A program made the position numbers and the translations under genes. This document shows positions 48,668-57,678 of a stretch of DNA of 64,000 nt, piece after piece. Numbering within the stretch: position 1 is the first letter of the stretch; each line of letters starts with the position of its first letter. This DNA is from Carboxylicivirga sediminis (GTDB taxonomy: Bacteria; Bacteroidota; Bacteroidia; Bacteroidales; Marinilabiliaceae): the NCBI RefSeq assembly GCF_018156225.1, contig NZ_JAGTAR010000028.1, positions 19,715 to 83,714 on the forward strand, given 5' to 3'. The notes beneath the pieces are model-generated. The model searched no databases. It was not told the origin of the DNA and saw only the letters and a list, made by a program, of their open reading frames with translations.

Positions 48668-50923
48668 TCATAGTTGCTTTAAACTCTTCTTCTTTCCATC
48701 AATCGTCACATTATCAACCTCAAACTCTTTATTATTAAAAACGATGGTTGACATTTCAAAATCACAATTCGTAATCTTTGTGATAGGCTCCCCGTTCGTT
48801 AAATGAAGATTCAGCGGTTTAGAATTAACAAACCTGGTATTGCTGATGTAGCACACCTGAACACCATGTACCATCATAGAGCCGTTTTCCTTATTGCGTT
48901 TGCCATTGCCTACATTGATCAATTGGCATTCATTCACTTTCAAGGTTGGACCAAATGTACTTTCATCTGTTCCGCCCCGATACAAGTCCAGTACCGTACC
49001 TTCAATATGTTTAAAAACAGAGTTCTCTAAAATCACATACTCGGCATTGAAAATACCACGGTCATCCGTCTCTTCATCTAATCGAAGTACATGACCTGTC
49101 AGGTTATCAAAGTGACAGTTTTTAATTAATACCGTATCAGCATGCGTACTTTTGTATGAGCGCAGGAAGTCGAAGAATTTATTCACATCCAGGTCCTTCA
49201 CATCACAATCCTCCACCATCAGCTTGTAGTTGCAGTTCATGGAGTAGTGGCTGGTGCTCACAATGCAGTTCCCTGTTAAGTCGGGCGACATCTCGCCATT
49301 GATTTCCACACCCTTCAATTGCAGCGAACCGCCGTTCTGAATAGTAAACATCTCCTGTTTACTTGATAAAAGTCTTGGTTTGTCGATTCCTTTGGCAGCT
49401 ACAATTGAAATTGGATGTGAAATTTCAAATTTCTTTTCCATGGCATAATCGCCCGCTTCTGAAAGCACCAGTACATCGCCACTGGCTGACTGGTTGTAGG
49501 CTTCCAGAAGTGTATTTAATCCGGGCTTCACCTCTATTGACTTCCCTGTCCCAAAATCTTTATTTCGTAATTGTTTTGAATACCAGTTAACACCCGTATT
49601 TTCAGCATTGGCAGCAGCCGCTTTTATGGAACTTCCAGCACCATTTACTGCGCCAGTGATTTCATAAATACCGTTTTCATTTTTAGTGGCCGTTATTTCT
49701 GTTTTAGTCACATTTAGCTGCTCCGCATTAATGTTTTCAGCTACAAAATTATTTTTGAATTCAATGCCGCTGATATCGTCATAAATAGTAAATATATCAT
49801 CGCGCCCCTGGTGAAGGAAGACGTTGTTTTCGATTAGTGAGTTAATTGGAATAGCCGACCTTTCGTCGTCGCTACCGGCGCATAGTTGAATATGGTCGCA
49901 ATTCACAAAGGTATTGTTGGTAAACACACCACCATCTACCTGGTGGTAACGGTTAATAGCCGAGTTTGGCACGCCGTTCATAATCACCAAAGCACCACGA
50001 AAACGGTAACCGGTGAGATCGGCAAAGTAGTTGTTGATGGCTTTGTTGCGCTTATTGATGATGCGAATGCCACCGGTGTGTTCTTTTCCGTTGCCGAAGA
50101 ATACGTTTCCCTCGGCCACGTTATCATTTCCATGTCGATAGGTTAGCGTTCCCCGACATTCCATAAAGGTATTGTTCAAAAACTGGTTGCCACACGATTT
50201 GTTAGAGATGATTTCGTGCTCACCATCGCAATATTCGAAATAGTTGTTTTCTACTGTTGTGCCACAGGTTGAGAGAGAGTAGTGAGAAGTACCTAAACGC
50301 AAGGTTTCACCGCCATTGGCACCTAAATTCTGGCGATAACCAAAGTAGTTATGATCGATGCGATGGTTATTTTCGCGACATAATTCGTCCACCATGCGAA
50401 CCGTCATGGTAACGCCAATGTTACGCTTATCTACCAGGTAACAATGGTCAACACGGTTGTTTTTGCCATAAATAGCAACCCAGGTGTTTGATTCAAAGCG
50501 CTCAGGACCATTGTAGTTGTCGACTACACATTCGGTAACGCGACAATTATTGGCATAAACACCCTTTTTCTTTTTAAACGAGATAACCTCTGAGGTAGGT
50601 GAATAGCCATTTTTAAACACCAGGCCTTCCACGATCAAATGTTCGCCGCTGATAGTGATGCGCGATTGACCTTCCAGGGTCACAGCTCCTTTTTTCTCAA
50701 CTGTCAACTTAATTGGCTGTTCGGCCGTGCCGTTGGCATCAAATTTCAACTCAGCATCTTGCCAAACACCCGCCGCCAACACAATCACATCGCCTGGCTG
50801 TGCCTGTTGAACTGCGGCATGAAATTCATCGACATTAGAAACTTTACACCCATTACTATTACTACAACCTGCAAGAATAGCAAGGCAAAAAATCGATACA
50901 AAAAGAGTTTTTATTATTTGCAT
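48668..50923 (-). CDS. PL6 alginate lyase, two-domain lipoprotein
   Basis: This 751-residue lyase of family PL6 (chondroitinase-B fold) has lipobox LAGC with Cys20. The N-terminal right-handed parallel beta-helix (about 27-400) has the catalytic lysine K242 (IISNKSC) and arginine R263 (LTYRHGN), 21 residues apart as in characterised PL6 enzymes, plus GANGGETLRLGTS nearby. A second beta-helix-like domain (about 470-740) follows, as in the two-domain AlyGC type. It cleaves alginate outside or in the periplasm. It is separated from susD by a terminator-like hairpin and lies 60 bp before the PL17 start. Confidence 0.92.
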   Translation of the reverse strand: MQIIKTLFVSIFCLAILAGCSNSNGCKVSNVDEFHAAVQQAQPGDVIVLAAGVWQDAELKFDANGTAEQPIKLTVEKKGAVTLEGQSRITISGEHLIVEGLVFKNGYSPTSEVISFKKKKGVYANNCRVTECVVDNYNGPERFESNTWVAIYGKNNRVDHCYLVDKRNIGVTMTVRMVDELCRENNHRIDHNYFGYRQNLGANGGETLRLGTSHYSLSTCGTTVENNYFEYCDGEHEIISNKSCGNQFLNNTFMECRGTLTYRHGNDNVAEGNVFFGNGKEHTGGIRIINKRNKAINNYFADLTGYRFRGALVIMNGVPNSAINRYHQVDGGVFTNNTFVNCDHIQLCAGSDDERSAIPINSLIENNVFLHQGRDDIFTIYDDISGIEFKNNFVAENINAEQLNVTKTEITATKNENGIYEITGAVNGAGSSIKAAAANAENTGVNWYSKQLRNKDFGTGKSIEVKPGLNTLLEAYNQSASGDVLVLSEAGDYAMEKKFEISHPISIVAAKGIDKPRLLSSKQEMFTIQNGGSLQLKGVEINGEMSPDLTGNCIVSTSHYSMNCNYKLMVEDCDVKDLDVNKFFDFLRSYKSTHADTVLIKNCHFDNLTGHVLRLDEETDDRGIFNAEYVILENSVFKHIEGTVLDLYRGGTDESTFGPTLKVNECQLINVGNGKRNKENGSMMVHGVQVCYISNTRFVNSKPLNLHLTNGEPITKITNCDFEMSTIVFNNKEFEVDNVTIDGKKKSLKQL

Positions 50924-50979
50924 TGTGTCGCGTTTGTTTATAAAAGATTATTAGCTTGTTAGGTGAATAGCAGAATAAA

Positions 50980-51029
50980 AAGAGGCCTGCAAGATATTGC
51001 AACTAAACCTTTATGAACGCAGGCCTCTT
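50980..51029 (-). terminator. Terminator/attenuator between susD and PL6
   Basis: An 11-bp perfect stem (AAGAGGCCTGC / GCAGGCCTCTT) with a 28-base loop, followed on the minus strand by TTTTATT. It lies 84 bp beyond the susD stop and could lower read-through into the lyase genes. Confidence 0.7.
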
Positions 51030-51112
51030 ACTCCTCCAAGAAAATCTAAAAAGCAATAATTACCGGCAGTCGACACATCTATTTAAGCCGACTGCCAGCC
51101 AGTCAAATCGTA

Positions 51113-52525
51113 TTAGTATCCGGGATTTTGGGTTAAATCCGGATTTAAGTTTCTCTCGCGCTGAGGAATGGGCAACAATAATTTTGTTGCGTTGAAGTTA
51201 AAGTCGGCTTCTTCTGTTTGAGAAAAAGCTTCCATTACTTCTTCGGCCACACCAAAGCGAATCAAATCATACAAGCGGTGGTTTTCAAAAGCCAACTCCA
51301 CCCGACGCTCGTCCAGTAGCATTTGCTTGGTAACCTCGGTGATACCTGATACATCATAACCAGCCCGTTCGCGCACTTCTTTAAAAGCTGACAATGCACC
51401 AGCATCATTGGTTGATGAATTGGTTCCCATCACTGCTTCCACGTACATCAACAGCACATCGGCATAGCGCAATACAATCCAGTCGTTACCGGCAAACTCA
51501 GAGTTCGCTGCAGTCAACGGACGGAATTTACCGCACTCATAACGGCCCGATGAACCAGCGCCAATTTCAAAGTGAAACAAAGTATTGAAACGACCATCAG
51601 CCGGATCCACAGCCGCCAATAAGTCTTCTGTTGGATAGTTTAAGCCACTGGCCTTGCCCAGGTAAGTCATTTCATAGGAGAAATCCTGTGCATCTTCCAC
51701 GTCATCATCGATATACTGGATAGCAAAAATGATTTCGTCGTTTAACTCATCATAAAATACATCGTTATAATTATCGATGATGTCGTAATCGCCACTGGTC
51801 ATAACGGCTTCCAACTGAATTTTGGCAGCTGAATGGTCACCAATCGTCAGGTACACTTTACCTAATAATGTATGAGCTGCTCCTTTGGTGGCACGCCCTT
51901 CAGCAATATCACTACGCGTTGGCAATATATCAATGGCATCGCTTAAGTCCTGAATAATAAAGTTATACACCTCACTCTTGGCCACACGCACATTCGCGGC
52001 GTTATCTTCAGGACTCACTACTTTATCAATCAAAGGCACATCGCCAAAGGCACGAACCAGATTGAAATGTGCCAATGCCCGCCCGAATTTGGCTTCCGCT
52101 TCAAATTGAGCTTTGGTGGCTTCCTCAGCAACGGCTCCCAGATTGGCAATTACCACATTGGCTCTGAAAATATTGTTGTAATTCACCAACCAGTAATTTG
52201 AAACTGTACTGTTCGAAACATCCACATTCATATCCTGAAACTGGGCCCATTCGCCTTCGCTGTTTTTCGACTTGGTATTGTCGGAACGCATTTCTGTTAA
52301 AGCAAACTCACGTGGCAGAATGTCGGTTTTAAAAATATCATTGGACAAATCATAGCTCTGCATGCCGTCGTACATGGCCATCAGCCCTGCTTCCACTTCG
52401 GCAGTATTTTTATAAAAACCATTACTAGCTATCTGACTAATAGGCTCTGTGTTCAGGTAATCGTCGCACGACACTAAACCTAATGCCACTAAAACGATTA
52501 AACTATATAATTTCATCTTTTTCAT
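51113..52525 (-). CDS. SusD-family alginate-binding lipoprotein
   Basis: This 470-residue SusD homologue has lipobox LVSC with Cys20, the start DDYLNTEPISQIASNGFY, and the C-terminal block DERRVELAFENHRLYDLIRFG followed by LLPIPQRERNLNPDLTQNPGY. It is the surface lid protein that delivers oligo-alginate to the SusC encoded 17 bp upstream. The alginate assignment rests on the adjacent PL6, PL17 and pathway genes, since SusD binding pockets cannot be judged from sequence by eye. Confidence 0.9.
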   Translation of the reverse strand: MKKMKLYSLIVLVALGLVSCDDYLNTEPISQIASNGFYKNTAEVEAGLMAMYDGMQSYDLSNDIFKTDILPREFALTEMRSDNTKSKNSEGEWAQFQDMNVDVSNSTVSNYWLVNYNNIFRANVVIANLGAVAEEATKAQFEAEAKFGRALAHFNLVRAFGDVPLIDKVVSPEDNAANVRVAKSEVYNFIIQDLSDAIDILPTRSDIAEGRATKGAAHTLLGKVYLTIGDHSAAKIQLEAVMTSGDYDIIDNYNDVFYDELNDEIIFAIQYIDDDVEDAQDFSYEMTYLGKASGLNYPTEDLLAAVDPADGRFNTLFHFEIGAGSSGRYECGKFRPLTAANSEFAGNDWIVLRYADVLLMYVEAVMGTNSSTNDAGALSAFKEVRERAGYDVSGITEVTKQMLLDERRVELAFENHRLYDLIRFGVAEEVMEAFSQTEEADFNFNATKLLLPIPQRERNLNPDLTQNPGY

Positions 52526-52542
52526 TTTCTAAGCATTACAGA

Positions 52543-55500
52543 TTAAAAATCAAGATTAACACCAAATGTGATGGTTTTAGCAATTGGTGCAGCACCGCGC
52601 TGATAACCGCCCATTAACGGATTACTATCATCGGTTACACCTTCCGGGTTGAAGCTCGTGTAATCATCAGCCATCAGGTAAATTAAGTTTTGTCCCGACA
52701 CATATAAACGTGCTTTTGACAAGCCCACTTTTGAAATCCAGCTTTTTGGCAGCGCGTATCCAAGGTTAATGGTACGTAAGGTCACATATGAAGCATCCTG
52801 CACAAACTTATCGGTATAGATGCGTTCAACCACTTTATCAGCATCAGGGAAATCGGATGTGTAATCCATGTTACCGGCAAACTGATTGTTGATGTACTGC
52901 GGATCCATGTTGCGCACTTTACCACCATGAGCCCCCTGGAATGTAAATGAAAAATCGATGTTTTTTACTTTGAAATTATTAGTAACACCCCAAACCACAG
53001 TTGGATAAGGCGAACCCAAGATAGCACGATCATCCTCATCAATGAACCCATCACCATTCAAGTCTTTCACATACACATCCTGACTTTCGGCATTAATCGG
53101 ATAGTTTGGATTCTTGATATATTCCTGCGGGATGTCCTTTTCGTAGACATAACCATAGTATGATGAAATAGGATACCCCACTAAAGCAATGTATTCGGCC
53201 GGCCGCTTCGAGTCAATATAATTGATTTCTCCACTGGCATCGGCATAATCCACCAATTCGTTTTCATTTAAAGTAAGGTTGGCACTTGCATCCCATTTAA
53301 TCAGTGAATTATTGAGGATTAAACCATCAACGGCTAATTCAACGCCTCGGTTACGCACCTCGCCAATGTTGACAGTGGCCGATTCGAAACCGGTGACACC
53401 CGGCATTGGCTGCTCCAAAAGCAAATCAACACTGTTACGTTCATATACATCAACATTGAAGTTTAATCGATTATTCCATAAGCCCAGGCTAACAGCCAGG
53501 TTAATTTCCTCACTCTGCTCCCAACCTAAATTGGGGTTGGCAATATTCATCGGGTTGAACCCTGTTACCTTGCTGCCATCAATAACGGCTGTTGTAGGCT
53601 GTAGGTTTGAAAGGTACTGGTATAAGTTAATACCATTTTTATTACCGGTTAATCCATAACTGGCCGACAACTTTAAGTTTGAAATTAACTCGCTGCTTTT
53701 TAAGAAATCTTCCTCAGAAACGCGCCATCCAAATGAACCCGCCGGGAAGAAACCATATCGTGTGTCTTCACCAAAACGAGATGAACCATCCCAACGTGCA
53801 CTAAACGATGCCAGGTATTTACCTTTATAAGCATAGTTCATACGGCTGATAATAGAATGAAGCGTTTCACTGGTTTCAAAGGTCTCGGCCTGCGATTTAA
53901 CAGATGCCGCGTTAATGGTTTTAATGTAGTCAAACTCATAACCGGTTCCCTGCATATCCGAATATTTGTTTTCCCACTTTTCAAATGCGAAACCTCCCAC
54001 AGCGCTCACTTCATGGTCACCAAACGTGCGGTTGTACGAGAAAATATTCTCATTAACCGTTTTCTTATAAATGTCCACATCGTTGGCCGAGTACATGGCA
54101 GAAGCCCCGTTACGGTGAGCCTCTGACCCCTGGAATTCTACATCTTGCTTAACACGGTAGTTGAGTGCTAACGATGTTTTAAAATTTAAGCCTTTGGCCA
54201 GCTTAAATTTCAGGTATGAGTTGGTTGATAAACGGAAGTCATACACACGCTCATCGCGCTCCACCACTTTGGCATATGGGTTGGCATTGGAGGTGGTACT
54301 GATGTCCACATCACTGCCGTCACCATAAAAATCGTAATTATCGAAATGACGCTCAAACGTATAATCGCCAACCTGCACATCAGGATACTTATTACGGTCA
54401 ACATACTGTATGGTGTGCTCATCGTGGCGAATTGGCAACCATGGCGACTGACGTACTGCATCGTGAATACCAATCGGGAAATCGCGCTTTTCTGAATAAG
54501 TCGGAGCAATACGCGTACCAACCGTTAACCAGTCATTTACTTTAGCATCCACTTTGGCCAACAGGTTTACTTTCTGGAATTCATCTGTCAACAACACCCC
54601 TTCGTCATCCAGGTAACCACCCGATATATAATATTTTACGTTCTCATTACCTCCTCGTGCACTTAATGAATAGTTCTGCACCATTCCACCGTCAAACATC
54701 ACATCTCGCCAATCGGTTTCAGTCCCTAACTCATTAATGTATTTCATGCGGTCAGTTAACTCGCCGCCATTGTTGGCTTTCACTACCTCATTCCATTCCG
54801 ACACCGTGGCGAAGGTATCTTCGAATTTAGGTGTGTAACGAATACCGGCATATGAATTCACCGAAAATACGGTCTTACCTTCTTTACCCGACTTGGTTGT
54901 AATCATTATGACACCATTACCACCACGAGAACCATAGATGGCTGCTGAAGCAGCATCTTTCAACACTTCAATGGACTCAACATCGTTCATGTTCACTTCT
55001 GAGAAGTCGGCTACGACACCATCAACAACGATAAGCGGACTGGCATCAGCAGAAATAGAACCAACGCCACGCACACGAATAGTTGGCTCACTACCTGCTG
55101 TTCCATCCGTGGTTTGGATGGATACTCCTGAAACCTTACCAACTAAAGCCTCACTGGCTTGAGATACAGCAATCTGGTCTAATCCTTCGTTTTTAACTTT
55201 GGCAATCGCCCCGGTCAGGTGACTTTTCTTTTGCACACCATAACCAACTACTACCACTTCATCTAAATCTGCCGCATCAGTTTTTATAACGGCATTTATT
55301 GTGGTTTGTGAACCAACAGCTATCTCGAGGTTAGAGTAGCCGATAAATGAAAATATTAACACACTGTTTTCATCAGCTACAGTAAGGCTGTACTCACCGT
55401 TAACATCGGTGATAGTACCATTAGAGGTACCTTTTTCTATAATGTTGGCGCCAATAATTGGCAAGCCATCAGCTGCATCGGTGACCTTACCTGTTACGGC

Positions 55501-55569
55501 TACCTGAGCCAGCAACTGGGTACAAAAACCCGCAACCATTATTATTGACAATAGGATTTTCCTTTTCAT
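52543..55569 (-). CDS. SusC-family TonB-dependent transporter, alginate locus
   Basis: This 1008-residue transporter has a signal peptide ending LLAQ, carboxypeptidase-like domain (VAVTGKVTDAADGLPIIGAN), DLDEVVVVGYGVQKK, plug motifs (IRVRGVGSISADASPLIVVDG, SIEVLKDAASAAIYGSRGG) and a barrel ending NLDF. Unlike the three SusC proteins at 18-32 kb, its N-terminal part is different (EKGTSNGTITDVNGEYSL), so it is not a recent copy of them. It begins the SusCD operon of the alginate locus and should import alginate oligomers. Confidence 0.92.
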   Translation of the reverse strand: MKRKILLSIIMVAGFCTQLLAQVAVTGKVTDAADGLPIIGANIIEKGTSNGTITDVNGEYSLTVADENSVLIFSFIGYSNLEIAVGSQTTINAVIKTDAADLDEVVVVGYGVQKKSHLTGAIAKVKNEGLDQIAVSQASEALVGKVSGVSIQTTDGTAGSEPTIRVRGVGSISADASPLIVVDGVVADFSEVNMNDVESIEVLKDAASAAIYGSRGGNGVIMITTKSGKEGKTVFSVNSYAGIRYTPKFEDTFATVSEWNEVVKANNGGELTDRMKYINELGTETDWRDVMFDGGMVQNYSLSARGGNENVKYYISGGYLDDEGVLLTDEFQKVNLLAKVDAKVNDWLTVGTRIAPTYSEKRDFPIGIHDAVRQSPWLPIRHDEHTIQYVDRNKYPDVQVGDYTFERHFDNYDFYGDGSDVDISTTSNANPYAKVVERDERVYDFRLSTNSYLKFKLAKGLNFKTSLALNYRVKQDVEFQGSEAHRNGASAMYSANDVDIYKKTVNENIFSYNRTFGDHEVSAVGGFAFEKWENKYSDMQGTGYEFDYIKTINAASVKSQAETFETSETLHSIISRMNYAYKGKYLASFSARWDGSSRFGEDTRYGFFPAGSFGWRVSEEDFLKSSELISNLKLSASYGLTGNKNGINLYQYLSNLQPTTAVIDGSKVTGFNPMNIANPNLGWEQSEEINLAVSLGLWNNRLNFNVDVYERNSVDLLLEQPMPGVTGFESATVNIGEVRNRGVELAVDGLILNNSLIKWDASANLTLNENELVDYADASGEINYIDSKRPAEYIALVGYPISSYYGYVYEKDIPQEYIKNPNYPINAESQDVYVKDLNGDGFIDEDDRAILGSPYPTVVWGVTNNFKVKNIDFSFTFQGAHGGKVRNMDPQYINNQFAGNMDYTSDFPDADKVVERIYTDKFVQDASYVTLRTINLGYALPKSWISKVGLSKARLYVSGQNLIYLMADDYTSFNPEGVTDDSNPLMGGYQRGAAPIAKTITFGVNLDF

Positions 55570-55755
55570 CGTTAGATTTTTTTCATCGATAAAGGGCGCA
55601 CTTTCAACACATTACAAGTTACGATTCTTATCGACTATTAGAAAAAATAGATTTTTTATTAGCTTTGCATAAACACAATACGGGCTCTAAACAACCTTTA
55701 ATTTCCACGTTATTAGGCTGAACACGAGCATCTTCCAAGAAATTGTATTGGTGTT

Positions 55756-55787
55756 AATAGTGCGTGCAAGCGCACTATTTTTTTTAT
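55756..55787 (+). terminator. Strong hairpin between gntR and susC
   Basis: AATAGTGCG / CGCACTATT stem, six-base loop, then eight T on the plus strand. Both neighbours run leftward, where the tail is weak (TATTAACACC), so this may mark the end of gntR imperfectly or act as a leader structure for susC. Confidence 0.5.
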
Positions 55788-55815
55788 CCAGAGTCTGATA
55801 GCATTGTTATCTTTT

Positions 55816-56523
55816 TTATAGTTTGGATTTACTGAAATTAAGTACATCTTTTAAATGCGCTGACATATTAAGATCGGCTGCGGCTGCATCCTGATTTTTA
55901 ATCGCTTCCATAATCATGTGATGCTCTTTAATGGTTTTCTCAAATTTAGAATCATCACAAACATTTTCCCGTCGATAAATACTCAGGATATCGGGCAGAA
56001 TAATTAACATCATTGTTTTAATAACCGAATTATGGCCCGCTTCGGCTATTTTTAAATGAAATGTAAAATCTTCATTTTCAGCAGGAACTCCTTGCTTAAC
56101 TTTTTTCTCATATGCTTCTAAGGCATAATTTAGCTTTTCAAGATCTTCATTGGTACGACGCATGGCAGCCTGCTGCACCGAAAATTTCTCCATCATTACC
56201 CTCGTTTCCACCAATGAAAAGAAATCAGGCTTCTCAATTTTCATAACGTTTGAGAGCAAACCTTCCATGGCTGAAATATCTACCCCATTAATCACCACCC
56301 CACTCTGAGGGAGTGTATTGAGGATACCCAAAAATTCTAATTTTTTGATGGCATCGCGTATGTAAGTTCTTCCAACACCCAATTTTTCGGATAGCTTTCG
56401 TTCAGACGGTAATTTATCACCCGGCTTTAAATACCCGGCTACAATCAACCCTCTTATCTGTCGAATTATCTTATCAACTGGTGTTTCTACTTCTATTGCT
56501 TTGAAATTTTCTAGTAATTCCAT
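55816..56523 (-). CDS. GntR/FadR-family regulator of the alginate locus
   Basis: This 235-residue regulator has an N-terminal winged helix (KPGDKLPSERKLSEKLGVGR, then TYIRDAIKKLEFLGIL, about 36-75) and a C-terminal FCD effector domain (about 90-230) with the metal- or ligand-binding pattern NEDFTFHLKIAEAGHN and a later His in KEHHMIMEAI. FCD members such as UxuR and ExuR sense uronate-type acids and repress; here KDG or DEH is a likely effector, by inference. It lies between susC and the PKD/PL6 genes. TGGTCAACCA, a candidate operator, is 35 bp upstream of its start, suggesting autoregulation. Confidence 0.9.
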   Translation of the reverse strand: MELLENFKAIEVETPVDKIIRQIRGLIVAGYLKPGDKLPSERKLSEKLGVGRTYIRDAIKKLEFLGILNTLPQSGVVINGVDISAMEGLLSNVMKIEKPDFFSLVETRVMMEKFSVQQAAMRRTNEDLEKLNYALEAYEKKVKQGVPAENEDFTFHLKIAEAGHNSVIKTMMLIILPDILSIYRRENVCDDSKFEKTIKEHHMIMEAIKNQDAAAADLNMSAHLKDVLNFSKSKL

Positions 56524-56558
56524 TGTTTGTTCTTTTTAAAATCTGCCGTTCCAATAAC

Positions 56559-56568
56559 TGGTCAACCA
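56559..56568. promoter_or_regulatory. Candidate GntR operator before gntR
   Basis: TGGTCAACCA, the same TGGTCnACCA core found twice before the second PL6 gene. It resembles FadR/UxuR-type operators (TGGT...ACCA half-sites). Confidence 0.55.
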
Positions 56569-56634
56569 AATCTACTCAAAATCCATTGCTCACACAACCA
56601 GTTTATACAATAGAATTTAGGTGATTTATTAACT

Positions 56635-57633
56635 TTACTGAATCGGTGATATATCAATCGTACATATACGCACCGTTACGTCACCATAAGTAGCATGAAA
56701 CGTTATAAAACCACTGTCGTCGCTTGTAAAGTCAAATGAACGAGCAGTATATGTATTGCTATTAACCTCTTCTGCCAGGTTGGCATCAATTAGTTTAGCA
56801 CCAGTTGTTCCTTCGCCTGCATAAATGGCAAGTGGAGCTGAATAACCTTCAATACCCTTATCGTCGATAGCTGCATAAAAGGAAACTCGGTACATCTGAT
56901 TAGGGAATACTTTCACAGTTTGATACAAGTATTGTGTGTCTTTACCATATTTGGCACCTGTTCCTGAAATTGGAGTGGGCGAACCACTACCTGAGTAAGT
57001 GCTTGATCCATCGATGCTCCAAAGGCCTCTGTCGCCATCGAATAGTGGATTCTGGAAAGCCGCTCCTTCCGTTTCAACTTCTTCAATATAGGTATTGGTG
57101 GTAGAGCCTGCAGTTGCTACACAACTAACGGTGTATTTACCTTCGAATGCATATTCATGCACGGGATTTTCTTCAGTACTGGTGTTACCATCACCAAAAT
57201 CCCACAACCATGAGCTGGCATTTACATCATTATTATTAAATGTTACGGTTCCCCAGGTAACATCTGTGACATTAAAACTTAAGTACGGAATGCTTACCTC
57301 AACCGCTTGCTCTGAAACCAAACCATTATTGTCTTCAGCTGTAAGTGTAATGGTGTAAACACCATCCGAAGCATAGGTGTGTGTTCCCGGAGCCTCTTCT
57401 GTGCTTGTAGCACCATCGCCAAAGTCCCAGCTAAATTTTGTTGCTGATGTTGTTGCATTCGCAATCTCAACATCATAAACACTGGCTTCTACACTAAACT
57501 GTGCATCGGGCGAGTTGTTTTCTTTGTACAAATAAGTTACATCATCACCGCAGGCCGAAAATAAGCCTGCCATTGCTCCGGCCATCAGAAGCAGTGTTGA
57601 ACGTTGTAACCATTTTCTTGTGTTTTTTTTCAT
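56635..57633 (-). CDS. PKD-domain surface lipoprotein of the alginate locus
   Basis: This 332-residue lipoprotein has lipobox FSAC with Cys28. Two PKD domains follow (about 40-110 and 115-190), each with WDFGDG and a closing HTY/HEY strand, then a C-terminal beta-sandwich (about 195-332; QNPLFDGDRGLWSIDG ... LYQTVKVFPNQMYRVSFYAA) that resembles carbohydrate-binding modules. It probably binds alginate at the cell surface, in the place occupied by SGBP proteins. It lies 45 bp after the T9SS PL6 gene and before gntR, all leftward. Confidence 0.82.
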   Translation of the reverse strand: MKKNTRKWLQRSTLLLMAGAMAGLFSACGDDVTYLYKENNSPDAQFSVEASVYDVEIANATTSATKFSWDFGDGATSTEEAPGTHTYASDGVYTITLTAEDNNGLVSEQAVEVSIPYLSFNVTDVTWGTVTFNNNDVNASSWLWDFGDGNTSTEENPVHEYAFEGKYTVSCVATAGSTTNTYIEEVETEGAAFQNPLFDGDRGLWSIDGSSTYSGSGSPTPISGTGAKYGKDTQYLYQTVKVFPNQMYRVSFYAAIDDKGIEGYSAPLAIYAGEGTTGAKLIDANLAEEVNSNTYTARSFDFTSDDSGFITFHATYGDVTVRICTIDISPIQ

Positions 57634-57678
57634 AACTCTAGATTTATTATTATTGATTCAAAATGGTTTAAAGTGTTA

